Of a DNA stretch of 15,268 nucleotides, positions 1-5,872 are shown piece after piece. The position numbers were made by a program, and so were the translations under genes. Source of the stretch: JBBPZA01 sp038199375 (GTDB lineage Bacteria > Actinomycetota > Thermoleophilia > Solirubrobacterales > Solirubrobacteraceae); the NCBI GenBank assembly GCA_038199375.1, contig JBBPZA010000096.1:1-15268 (forward strand). Reading direction: 5' to 3'. The notes beneath the pieces were generated by a model. The model was not told where the DNA came from. It searched no databases and worked only from the letters and a program-made list of their open reading frames with translations. Each line of letters opens with the position of its first letter. Within the stretch, counting starts at the first letter, position 1.

Positions 1-152
1 ACCGCGTAGAAGCTCGAGTTCAGCTCGACCGCCTCGAAGCGCTCCGCGTACCAGGCCAGGCGGTCGCGGGCGGCCATGCCCTTCGGGTACCACTCCTCGA
101 CGAAGCCCGGGTCGGCCCAGCTCGAGGTCCCGACGACGATCCGCCCGCCCAT
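1..152 (-). CDS. DUF72 (YecE-like) family protein, N-terminal fragment
   Basis: The first 50 codons of a gene that runs off the left edge. The translation starts MGGRIVVGTSSWADPGF, continues with EEWYP, then RLAWYAERFEAVELNSSFYA. This is the hallmark opening of DUF72 proteins: a GTSSW first beta strand, then a 'yYA..F..VElNssFY' helix-strand unit of a TIM-barrel-like fold. The biochemical role of the family is not established. The ATG at 152-150 is chosen because homologous openings begin just before the V-G-T-S motif and no better in-frame start is visible upstream. A TACCGT -10-like box lies on the minus strand at 162-167, so the message may have almost no leader. The gene is divergent from the broken gene at 181. 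Family assignment is firm; the rest of the protein is not visible. Confidence 0.85.
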   Translation of the reverse strand, partial: MGGRIVVGTSSWADPGFVEEWYPKGMAARDRLAWYAERFEAVELNSSFYA

Positions 153-180
153 GGACGCCCCACGGTATCGTCGCCGCGCG

Positions 181-323
181 ATGGAGGAGATCGCACCCGG
201 CATCGTCCGATGGACTGCCCGCCATCTCAACCTCGGCACGGGACCCCGGTCATCGGCGACGTCGAGGCCGCCCGCGCCGAGCTCCAGTCGCGCGGCGTCG
301 AGTTCAAGGGCGACCTCGCATAG
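181..323 (+). pseudogene. Gene scar: metallo-hydrolase-like start joined to a VOC-family fragment
   Basis: From the ATG at 181 the frame reads MEEIAPGIVRWTARH, a typical start of MBL-fold metallo-hydrolases (IAPGI.RWTARHPEW). After about 15-20 residues family resemblance stops. In the next frame, from about 240 to the TAG at 321-323, the text reads GTPVIGDVEAARAELQSRGV followed by EFKGDLA. This is typical of the second half of a VOC (glyoxalase/bleomycin-resistance) domain. Neither the HxHxDH metal motif of the MBL family nor the DPDGN-type end of VOC proteins is present. I infer that deletion or recombination fused remnants of two genes out of frame. A TATCGT box at 166-171 could still drive transcription. 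Both identifications rest on short stretches. Confidence 0.5.
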
Positions 324-397
324 CGAACACAATCCAGGACAGCGGGCTGACCTCGCCACGTCGCTACTTTCGAGCGGCGCGGACGTTGTTGCTTGTG

Positions 398-1837
398 ATG
401 CTTGGTTCTTTCTCGACGCGAGCCTTCGTCTCTCTCGCTGTCGCGTCGGCGGCGCTGGCCGCCGCGCCGGGCGCGGCCTTCGCCGGCGAGGCGCGGGTCG
501 TCAACAAGCTTCCGTCCTTCAGGGCATCTGCAGGCGAGGCGAATCGAGTCACGGTCGCTCGGACCGGGGCGAGGACCTTCACGATCGAGGACCTCGGGGC
601 GCCGGTCACCCCGGGCGCGGGGTGCACCGCGGTCTCGGCCAACAAGGCGCGTTGCATCGCTCCCGGCAGGCGGTCGGTCATTCCGGGACCGGTCAACCTC
701 GGCGACGGCGACGATGCGGCGACCACGCGTGGTGCCGACGTGCCGGTCTTGCTCGACGGCGGCGCGGGCAGCGACCGGCTCAGTGCGGGGAGCGGCTCTG
801 CACCGGTGCTGGCCGGAGGCCCGGACGATGACATCCTGACCGGGGGCGAGGGCGACGATCTCATCTTCGGCGAGGCGGGCTTTGACCAGGGCGCGGCGGG
901 CAACGACCAGATCGACGGGCGCGGCGGCGACGACCGGATCGAGGGCGGGCTGGGCACTGACGTGATAGTCGGCGGCGCGGGCACGGACACGGTCATCTAC
1001 CAGGAATTCGCCATTGCCTCCGGTCAAGCTCTGCGGACCACGCCGGTAACCGTGACCCTCGACGCGATGGCCAACGACGGCGCCCCGGGCGAGAACGACA
1101 GCGTGGCCGGCGACGTCGAGAACGTGATCGGCGCCACCGGCGCCGACCAGCTCGTCGGAAACGAGGCCGACAACAGCCTGCGGCTCGGTTTCGCGGGTGT
1201 CGGCGATCCCACCGGAGGCAGCGTCCAAGGTGCCGGCGGCGATGACGCGGTGTTCGGGGGCGAGGGCCCAGACACCGTCGACGGCGGCGCCGGCGACGAT
1301 ATCGTGGTCGACGGCGACGTCGGCGGCGCTGCCAGCACCCTTTCGGGCGGCCCAGGCAACGACCTCCTGCACGCCGCCGACGTAGCCGAGGAGCAGAGCA
1401 ACACGTCAGAGCTCGAGCTCAATCCGACCGCGGACGCGATCTCCTGCGGCGCGGGCCGCGACCAGGCCTACCTCGACACCGCCGATCCACGGCCCGCGGA
1501 CTGCGAGATCTTCACCATCCGCACCCCGACCCTGGCCACCACGCGCGGCACCGAGGGCAAGGACGTCATCGTGGGCGTGCAGGGCGAGGGAGGCGACGAT
1601 CGCATCATCGCGCGCGCCGGCAACGACCGCGCCAGCGGCCTTGGCGGCAACGATCGCATCGACGGCGGCGCGGGCCGCGACACGCTCTCCGGCGGCGACG
1701 GCAACGACGTCATCCGCGCACGCGACGGCGAGCGCGACAAGATCAGCTGCGGAACGGGCCGCGACGTGGTGAGCGCCGACCGCAGCGACCGGGTCTCTTC
1801 CGACTGCGAGCGCGTCAGCAGGAGCCCAACCCGCTGA
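398..1837 (+). CDS. Secreted calcium-binding RTX-type repeat protein
   Basis: A 479-residue exported protein. A signal peptide with a hydrophobic run (FVSLAVASAALAAA) ends in AFA at about residue 29. A region with two cysteines (about residues 76 and 86) follows. The rest is built from glycine/aspartate nonapeptide repeats of the RTX type (GGxGxDxhx), which form calcium-filled beta-rolls. The repeats fall in three blocks, at about residues 115-200, 275-330 and 385-440, with forms such as GGEGDDLIFG, GGAGDDIV and GGDGNDVI. Two related Cys caps, SCGxGRD followed by DCE, close the second and third blocks (near 1439-1507 and 1742-1810). TTG 386 or GTG 395 could also start the gene; ATG 398 gives the most usual signal peptide. 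No catalytic domain is seen, so the role is probably structural or adhesive at the cell surface. A TACTTT -10-like box lies at 365-370. Confidence 0.85.
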   Translation: MLGSFSTRAFVSLAVASAALAAAPGAAFAGEARVVNKLPSFRASAGEANRVTVARTGARTFTIEDLGAPVTPGAGCTAVSANKARCIAPGRRSVIPGPVNLGDGDDAATTRGADVPVLLDGGAGSDRLSAGSGSAPVLAGGPDDDILTGGEGDDLIFGEAGFDQGAAGNDQIDGRGGDDRIEGGLGTDVIVGGAGTDTVIYQEFAIASGQALRTTPVTVTLDAMANDGAPGENDSVAGDVENVIGATGADQLVGNEADNSLRLGFAGVGDPTGGSVQGAGGDDAVFGGEGPDTVDGGAGDDIVVDGDVGGAASTLSGGPGNDLLHAADVAEEQSNTSELELNPTADAISCGAGRDQAYLDTADPRPADCEIFTIRTPTLATTRGTEGKDVIVGVQGEGGDDRIIARAGNDRASGLGGNDRIDGGAGRDTLSGGDGNDVIRARDGERDKISCGTGRDVVSADRSDRVSSDCERVSRSPTR

Positions 1838-1844
1838 GCCGCGA

Positions 1845-1864
1845 CCGCGCCCGCTGCGGCGCGG
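1845..1864 (+). terminator. GC-rich hairpin after the RTX gene
   Basis: CCGCGCC (1845-1851) and GGCGCGG (1858-1864) form a perfect 7-bp stem with a 6-base loop, starting 8 bases after the stop codon. There is no T-run, so termination is plausible for a high-GC host but not proven. Confidence 0.35.
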
Positions 1865-1890
1865 GTGCCGCACCGCCGAGGGCTAGGTGC

Positions 1891-1896
1891 TACACT
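1891..1896 (+). promoter_or_regulatory. -10 box of a leaderless vapBC message
   Basis: TACACT fits the TAnnnT -10 consensus and ends 6 bases before the GTG at 1903. Transcription would therefore start at or next to the start codon, and no Shine-Dalgarno sequence is present. Leaderless GTG/ATG messages are common in actinomycetes. No convincing -35 box is visible. Confidence 0.5.
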
Positions 1897-1902
1897 GGCG
1901 CC

Positions 1903-2166
1903 GTGCCGACCACCAAACCTCGCTACACGATCACCGACACCGGCGAGCTGGCCACGATGCTCGACGACGCCCATCGGCGCTGGCCTGATATGTCAGACCG
2001 CAAGCAACTGCTCCTCCGCCTCGCCGCTGAGGGGCACACCGCGCTCAGCCGAGAGCTCGAGCGTGCCGACGACGAAGTACGACGCGAGCGCCAGAACCAC
2101 GCCTTCGCGTGCATACGCGACCTCGTCGACGCCGATGCGCTGCTCGCGGACGCGGCGTGGCGGTGA
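1903..2166 (+). CDS. vapB: VapB-like antitoxin
   Basis: An 87-residue protein directly upstream of, and overlapping, a PIN-domain toxin. It starts with GTG, placed by the -10 box just upstream and by the beginning MPTTKPRYTITDTGELATML. The middle part, SDRKQLLLRLAAEGHTALSR, resembles the helix-loop-helix of small antitoxins that set the register for a DNA-binding dimer. The C-terminal part is helical and charged (ELERADDEVRRERQNHAF), as expected for the segment that wraps the toxin. By family behaviour it would neutralise VapC and repress its own operon. The assignment as antitoxin rests mainly on position; the sequence alone is not a strong match to a named DNA-binding family. Confidence 0.7.
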   Translation: MPTTKPRYTITDTGELATMLDDAHRRWPDMSDRKQLLLRLAAEGHTALSRELERADDEVRRERQNHAFACIRDLVDADALLADAAWR

Positions 2167-2573
2167 GCCGTGCCGATCGTCTTCTCCTGATAGACAAGTC
2201 CGCCTTCACCCGCAGGGGCGCCGAACAAGTGCCTGGCGAGCCGTGCCTGTGCACGGTGACCCGACTGGAGATCCTCTACAGCGCCCGATCGCCCGACGAC
2301 TACCTCGCGCTGGACGCACACCTCGACAGCTATCGCGAGCTGCGAGTGAACGCCGAGACCTTCGCGATCGCCCGAACAGCGCAGCGCGACCTCGCTCGAG
2401 GAGGACGTCACCGCGTTCCCATGCCAGACCTCCTCATAGGCGCCTGCGCACAGCAGCACGCCGCAGACGTCCTCCACGTCGATCGCCACTACGAGCTGCT
2501 CGCCGGGGTCCTCTCCTTCACGCCGCTCAGACTGGATGATGAGCGGGACGAGGTCACCGACAGCGCGGACTGA
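2163..2573 (+). CDS. vapC: VapC-like PIN-domain ribonuclease toxin
   Basis: A 136-residue PIN-domain protein. The four acidic metal-binding residues of the family are all visible: D11 (LLIDKSAF), E36 (CTVTRLEILYSAR), D89 (MPDLLIGACA) and D107 (LHVDRHYELLA). VapC toxins are Mg-dependent endoribonucleases that cut tRNA or rRNA and halt translation. The chosen GTG at 2163 overlaps the antitoxin stop by four bases (GTGA), the usual coupling in these pairs. An in-frame GTG at 2157 would add two residues. The intact active site suggests a working toxin. The gene ends 64 bases before the end of the convergent pnt operon. Confidence 0.88.
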   Translation: MSRADRLLLIDKSAFTRRGAEQVPGEPCLCTVTRLEILYSARSPDDYLALDAHLDSYRELRVNAETFAIARTAQRDLARGGRHRVPMPDLLIGACAQQHAADVLHVDRHYELLAGVLSFTPLRLDDERDEVTDSAD

Positions 2574-2616
2574 ACTGGTCTGGCTCGGAGAATGGCGTTG
2601 GCGCGCACTGGCCTGA

Positions 2617-2637
2617 GCGAGCCTCGGCTCGGCTCGC
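2617..2637. terminator. Convergent terminator hairpin between vapC and pntB
   Basis: GCGAGCC (2617-2623) and GGCTCGC (2631-2637) make a perfect 7-bp stem with a 7-base loop. It abuts the pntB stop codon (2640-2638) and lies 44 bases after the vapC stop. It would work from either strand. There is no T-run on either side, so strength is uncertain. Confidence 0.5.
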
Positions 2638-4071
2638 CTACAGCGCCTGGACCTCGTCGGTCACGTCGGCGACCGACTCCTTGGCGTCTCCGAAGAGCAT
2701 CTGGGTCTTGGGGTCGTAGTAGAGCTCGTTGTCGATGCCGGCGAAGCCGGGGCTCATCGAGCGCTTGAGCACGATGATCGATTCCGACTCGTTGACATTG
2801 AGCACCGGCATCCCGTAGATGGGGCTCTCGGAATTGGTGTTGGCCGCCGGGTTGGTCACGTCGTTTGCGCCGATGACCAGCGAGACGTCGGTGCGCGAGA
2901 ACTCGTTGTTGACCTCGTCCATCTCCTTGAGCTGCTCGTAGGGCACGTCGGCCTCGGCGAGCAGCACGTTCATGTGACCGGGCATCCGCCCGGCGACCGG
3001 ATGGATCGCGTAGGAGACCTCGATCCCGCGCTTCTCGAGCTCCGTGACCAGCTCCTTGACCGCGTGCTGGGCCTGGGCGACCGCCAAGCCGTAGCCGGGC
3101 ACCACGACCACCTTGCTCGCGTAGGAGAGCTGGATCGCCACGTCCGCGGCGCTGGTCGAGCGCACCGTCGCGTCCTCGGGCACGCCGGCGGGCGTCTCGC
3201 CCTCGGCGCCTCCGGTACCCCCTCCTCCGAAGCCCCCGGCCGCGATGCTGACGATAGAGCGGTTCATGGCCTTGGCCATGAGGTTGGTGAGAATCGAGCC
3301 CGAGGCGCCGACGATCATGCCGGCCACGATCAGCGCGGTGTTGTCGAACGCGACGCCGGTGGCGGCGGCACTCAGGCCGGTGAACGCGTTGAGCAACGAA
3401 ATCACGACTGGCATGTCCGCGCCGCCGATCGGCAGCACGAGGAGGTTGCCCAGGAGGGCGGCGGCGACAAGGACCAGGATGAAGATCCCCTCGCTCGTGG
3501 AGCCGAGGACGATCGCGAGCGAGCCGCCCAGCGCGACGAGCAGGAGCACCAGGCTGATGAAGGGCTGGACCTTACCGAGCGTGATCGGCCGGCCGGGCAG
3601 GAGCTCCTGGAGCTTGGCGAAGGCGATGTTCGAGCCCCAGAAGGAGATCGACCCGATGATCGCCGCGAACATCGACGGAATCACCACGGCCAGCGAGATG
3701 TCCGTGAAGCCGCCCGACTTGCGGAACTCGACCCAGGCGATGAGCGCCACCGCGCCGCCGCCGACGCCGTTGAACAGCGCCACCATCTGCGGGACCTGGG
3801 TCATCTTGACCGAGCGCGCCGCGGGGATCCCCACCGCGGTCCCGATCACCGCGCCGAGGAGCATCAGCACCCAGTCGCCCACGTCCACGGTCAGCAGCGT
3901 CGCGGCGACGGCGATCGCCATGCCCATTGCTGCAAGGCGGTTGCCGCGGATCGCGGTGTTGGGCCCGGTGAGCAGCGAGAGGCCGTAGATGAACAGCCCG
4001 AAGGCGACGATGTAGAGCCCCTGGATGAAGTTGGTGCTCTGCCAGAAGTCTGTAGCGAGCGAGTGGGTCAC
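2638..4071 (-). CDS. pntB: NAD(P) transhydrogenase subunit beta
   Basis: A 477-residue membrane protein, close to the usual 460-465. About nine membrane helices (domain II) come first, including the conserved LLNAFTGLSAAATGVAF and GASGSILTNLMAKAMNRS. A glycine-rich linker (GGFGGGGTGGAEG) follows, then the soluble NADP-binding domain III. That domain carries VVVPGYGLAVAQAQHAV, HPVAGRMPGHMNVLLAEA, VIGANDVTNPAA and the final NESESIIVLKRSMSPGFAGIDN. With the alpha subunits it couples proton entry to hydride transfer from NADH to NADP, making NADPH. The GTG at 4071 overlaps the pntAB stop by four bases; reading further upstream gives only an Arg/Thr-rich shadow. It is the last gene of its operon. 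Identification is very firm. Confidence 0.97.
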   Translation of the reverse strand: MTHSLATDFWQSTNFIQGLYIVAFGLFIYGLSLLTGPNTAIRGNRLAAMGMAIAVAATLLTVDVGDWVLMLLGAVIGTAVGIPAARSVKMTQVPQMVALFNGVGGGAVALIAWVEFRKSGGFTDISLAVVIPSMFAAIIGSISFWGSNIAFAKLQELLPGRPITLGKVQPFISLVLLLVALGGSLAIVLGSTSEGIFILVLVAAALLGNLLVLPIGGADMPVVISLLNAFTGLSAAATGVAFDNTALIVAGMIVGASGSILTNLMAKAMNRSIVSIAAGGFGGGGTGGAEGETPAGVPEDATVRSTSAADVAIQLSYASKVVVVPGYGLAVAQAQHAVKELVTELEKRGIEVSYAIHPVAGRMPGHMNVLLAEADVPYEQLKEMDEVNNEFSRTDVSLVIGANDVTNPAANTNSESPIYGMPVLNVNESESIIVLKRSMSPGFAGIDNELYYDPKTQMLFGDAKESVADVTDEVQAL

Positions 4072-4454
4072 TCCGTCGAGGCCTCCGTGTCGGCGCGCGC
4101 CTTGCCCGGCTTGCTCTTGAACATCTCGAGCATCCTGTCCGTGACCAGGAAGCCACCGACAACGTTGATCGTTCCAAAGGCGATCGCGATGACCAGCAGG
4201 AGATCGTTCACGAAGCCGGTCGCCAGGCCGATGATCAGCAGCCCGCCGAGGATGACGATGCCGTGGATCGCGTTGGTGCCCGACATCAGCGGCGTGTGCA
4301 GCGTGTTGGGCACCTTGGAGATCACCGCGTAGCCGACGAAGCCGGCCAACACGAGAATCGCGAGGTTGGTGAGGATGTGCTCTTGTGCCTCTTGCGAGGA
4401 GGACACGGCCGCGGACTCGGCTGCGGTGGCCAGGACGGTCGGCAGGATGCTCAT
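4068..4454 (-). CDS. pntAB: NAD(P) transhydrogenase subunit alpha, membrane part
   Basis: A 128-residue protein with three to four membrane helices. It carries the family pattern LTNLAILVLAGFVGYAVISK, VPNTLHTPLMSGTNAIHGI and AFGTINVVGGFLVTDRMLEM. It is the transmembrane half of the alpha subunit and forms the proton channel together with PntB. In E. coli this part is fused to the NAD domain; here it is separate, as in Rhodospirillum rubrum. The ATG at 4454 overlaps the pntAA stop (ATGA) and its own stop overlaps the pntB GTG, so the three genes are translationally coupled. Confidence 0.95.
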   Translation of the reverse strand: MSILPTVLATAAESAAVSSSQEAQEHILTNLAILVLAGFVGYAVISKVPNTLHTPLMSGTNAIHGIVILGGLLIIGLATGFVNDLLLVIAIAFGTINVVGGFLVTDRMLEMFKSKPGKARADTEASTE

Positions 4455-5818
4455 GACTGGGTCTCCTGGTCCTCTCGGTCTTCGTCGTCGTCCTCGTCGT
4501 GCTCCTCGTCGTCGTCCTCTTCGCCGTTTTCGCCCTCGTCGTGCTCTTCGTCGTCGTCCTCGTCGCCCTCGTCGTCGTCTTCGTCGTCGTCCTTTTGGTC
4601 GTCGTCCTCTTCGCCCTCTTCGTCGTCGTCGTCCTCGTCGGCCTCTTCGTCGTCGTCCTCGCCGGCCTCGTCGTCGTCGTCCTCATCGCCGCCGCGCCCC
4701 GCCGCCTTGCGGGCGGCCTCGTGGACGATCTCCCCGTCCCGCGTGATGCAGGCGCCGACGATGATCTCGTCGTCGAAGTCGAGCTCGAGCTCGCCGTCCT
4801 CTCCGGCCATGAGCTCGAGCAGCGACTGGACATTGCGCGCGTAGAGCTGGGAGGCGTGCTCGGCCATGCTGCTGGGGACGTTGAGCGGCGCCGCGATGGT
4901 CACGTCGTGCTCGACGATCGTCTCGCCGGGCTCGGAGAGCTCGCAGTTGCCGCCGGCCTCCCCCGCGAGGTCGATGATCACCGAGCCGGGGTTCATGGCC
5001 TCTACCGCGTCGGCGGTCACCAGGCGCGGCGCCGGCCGGCCGGGCACGAGCGCGGTCGTGATGACCACGTCGAAGGTCGCGATCTGGTCCGAGAGCTCCT
5101 GCTGCTGGGCGGCCTTCTCCTCGTCGGTCAGCTCCCGGGCGTAGCCGCCCTCCCCCTCGGCGCCCTTGCCGGCCTCGAGCTCGAGGAATTTCGCCCCGAG
5201 CGACTCGATCTGCTCTTGGACGGCGCTTCGCACGTCATACCCGGTGGTCTGCGCGCCGAGGCGCCGCGCGGTGGCCAGCGCCTGAAGGCCGGCGACGCCC
5301 GCCCCGATCACCAGCACCTTGGCGGGGCGGATCGTGCCCGCCGCGGTCATGAGCATGGGGTAGAAGCGCCCCAGCAGTTGCGCTCCCATGAGCGCGGCGC
5401 GGTAGCCGGCCACGTTCGACTGCGAGGAGAGCGCGTCCATCGACTGGGCGCGCGAGATGCGCGGGATCGCCTCCATCGCAAAGGCGGTGACCCCCGCATC
5501 GGCCAGCGCGCATACGGTCTCGGTCGCGGTCAGCGGCTGGAGGAAGGCGATCAGCGTGGTGTCCTTCCCCAGCTTCCCGATCTCCTCCTCGCTGGGCGCT
5601 GCGACTTTCACCACGACGTCGGCATCCCAGATCGCCGCCCCGTCGGAGGAGACAGAGACGTCGACCTCCTCGAAGAGCTCGTCGGGGAGCAGTGCGCCCT
5701 CGCCGGCACCCGACTCGAGCGTGAGCTCGTGGGCCTGCGCGAGCTTTCGCGCGACCTCAGGCACCAGCGCGACCCGCCGCTCCCCAGGCGCGGTCTCTTT
5801 CGGGATCCCAACCCGCAT
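4451..5818 (-). CDS. pntAA: NAD(P) transhydrogenase subunit alpha, NAD-binding part, with acidic tail
   Basis: A 455-residue protein starting with the canonical MRVGIPKETAPGERRVALVP. The NAD-binding Rossmann core is clear: VLVIGAGVAGLQALATARRL (GxGxxG), followed by the acidic turn YDVR. SSQSNVAGYRAAL, DVVITTALVPGRPAP and PGSVIIDLAGEAGGNCE are typical of the alanine dehydrogenase/PntA family. It binds NAD(H) on the cytoplasmic side and hands hydride to PntB domain III. Split alpha subunits usually end near residue 380. Here the folded part ends at about 377 (HEAARKAAGRGG) and is followed by a tail of about 78 residues, roughly 60 of them Asp or Glu. The start at 5818 has only a weak Shine-Dalgarno sequence. 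A TAGGTT box just upstream could give a leaderless message. Confidence 0.96.
   Translation of the reverse strand: MRVGIPKETAPGERRVALVPEVARKLAQAHELTLESGAGEGALLPDELFEEVDVSVSSDGAAIWDADVVVKVAAPSEEEIGKLGKDTTLIAFLQPLTATETVCALADAGVTAFAMEAIPRISRAQSMDALSSQSNVAGYRAALMGAQLLGRFYPMLMTAAGTIRPAKVLVIGAGVAGLQALATARRLGAQTTGYDVRSAVQEQIESLGAKFLELEAGKGAEGEGGYARELTDEEKAAQQQELSDQIATFDVVITTALVPGRPAPRLVTADAVEAMNPGSVIIDLAGEAGGNCELSEPGETIVEHDVTIAAPLNVPSSMAEHASQLYARNVQSLLELMAGEDGELELDFDDEIIVGACITRDGEIVHEAARKAAGRGGDEDDDDEAGEDDDEEADEDDDDEEGEEDDDQKDDDEDDDEGDEDDDEEHDEGENGEEDDDEEHDEDDDEDREDQETQS
4454..4687 (-). repeat. Asp/Glu codon tract encoding the PntAA acidic tail
   Basis: On the minus strand this stretch is an imperfect run of GAC, GAG and GAA triplets. 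On the plus strand it reads as long TCG/TCC/TCT triplet runs. It keeps the PntAA frame throughout and ends exactly at the pntAB overlap. Such triplet tracts can grow or shrink by slippage in steps of three without breaking the gene. Confidence 0.9.
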
Positions 5819-5835
5819 CGCCAGAAACCTACAAG

Positions 5836-5857
5836 GGATGCCTTCGCTGAGGCATCC
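5836..5857 (-). terminator. Hairpin between the cobalamin-uptake operon and pntAA
   Basis: GGATGCCT (5836-5843) and AGGCATCC (5850-5857) are a perfect 8-bp inverted repeat with a 6-base loop. It sits in the 54-base gap after the S-component stop (5875-5873) and 17 bases before the pntAA ATG. In the direction of transcription it is followed by CTTGTAGGTTTC, only a weak T-rich stretch. It may end the uptake operon, attenuate read-through into pnt, or be an operator. I cannot tell these apart. Confidence 0.5.
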
Positions 5858-5872
5858 GCCCCGGAGGACGCC

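Noticed and set aside
76..831. A 251-codon plus-strand frame across the left edge and the RTX gene start
   Set aside because: It crosses the antisense of the DUF72 gene, the gene scar and the RTX gene in the wrong frame, and is low-complexity Arg/Gly/Ser text.
820..1720. Regular GGCGGCGACGAT-like units suggesting a DNA repeat array or CRISPR
   Set aside because: The units are short, contiguous, imperfect and in frame. They encode RTX nonapeptides and there are no unique spacers.
4454..4690. Triplet tract as a possible frameshifted or artefactual gene end
   Set aside because: The frame stays open and ends in a clean ATGA overlap with pntAB, so I treat it as a real tail and flag it for a coverage check.
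2638..4833. A 731-codon frame that would make PntB much longer at its start
   Set aside because: Upstream of the GTG at 4071 it is antisense-like Arg/Thr/Ser-rich shadow of the pntAA acidic tract and pntAB. PntB family length and the GTGA overlap fix the start at 4071.
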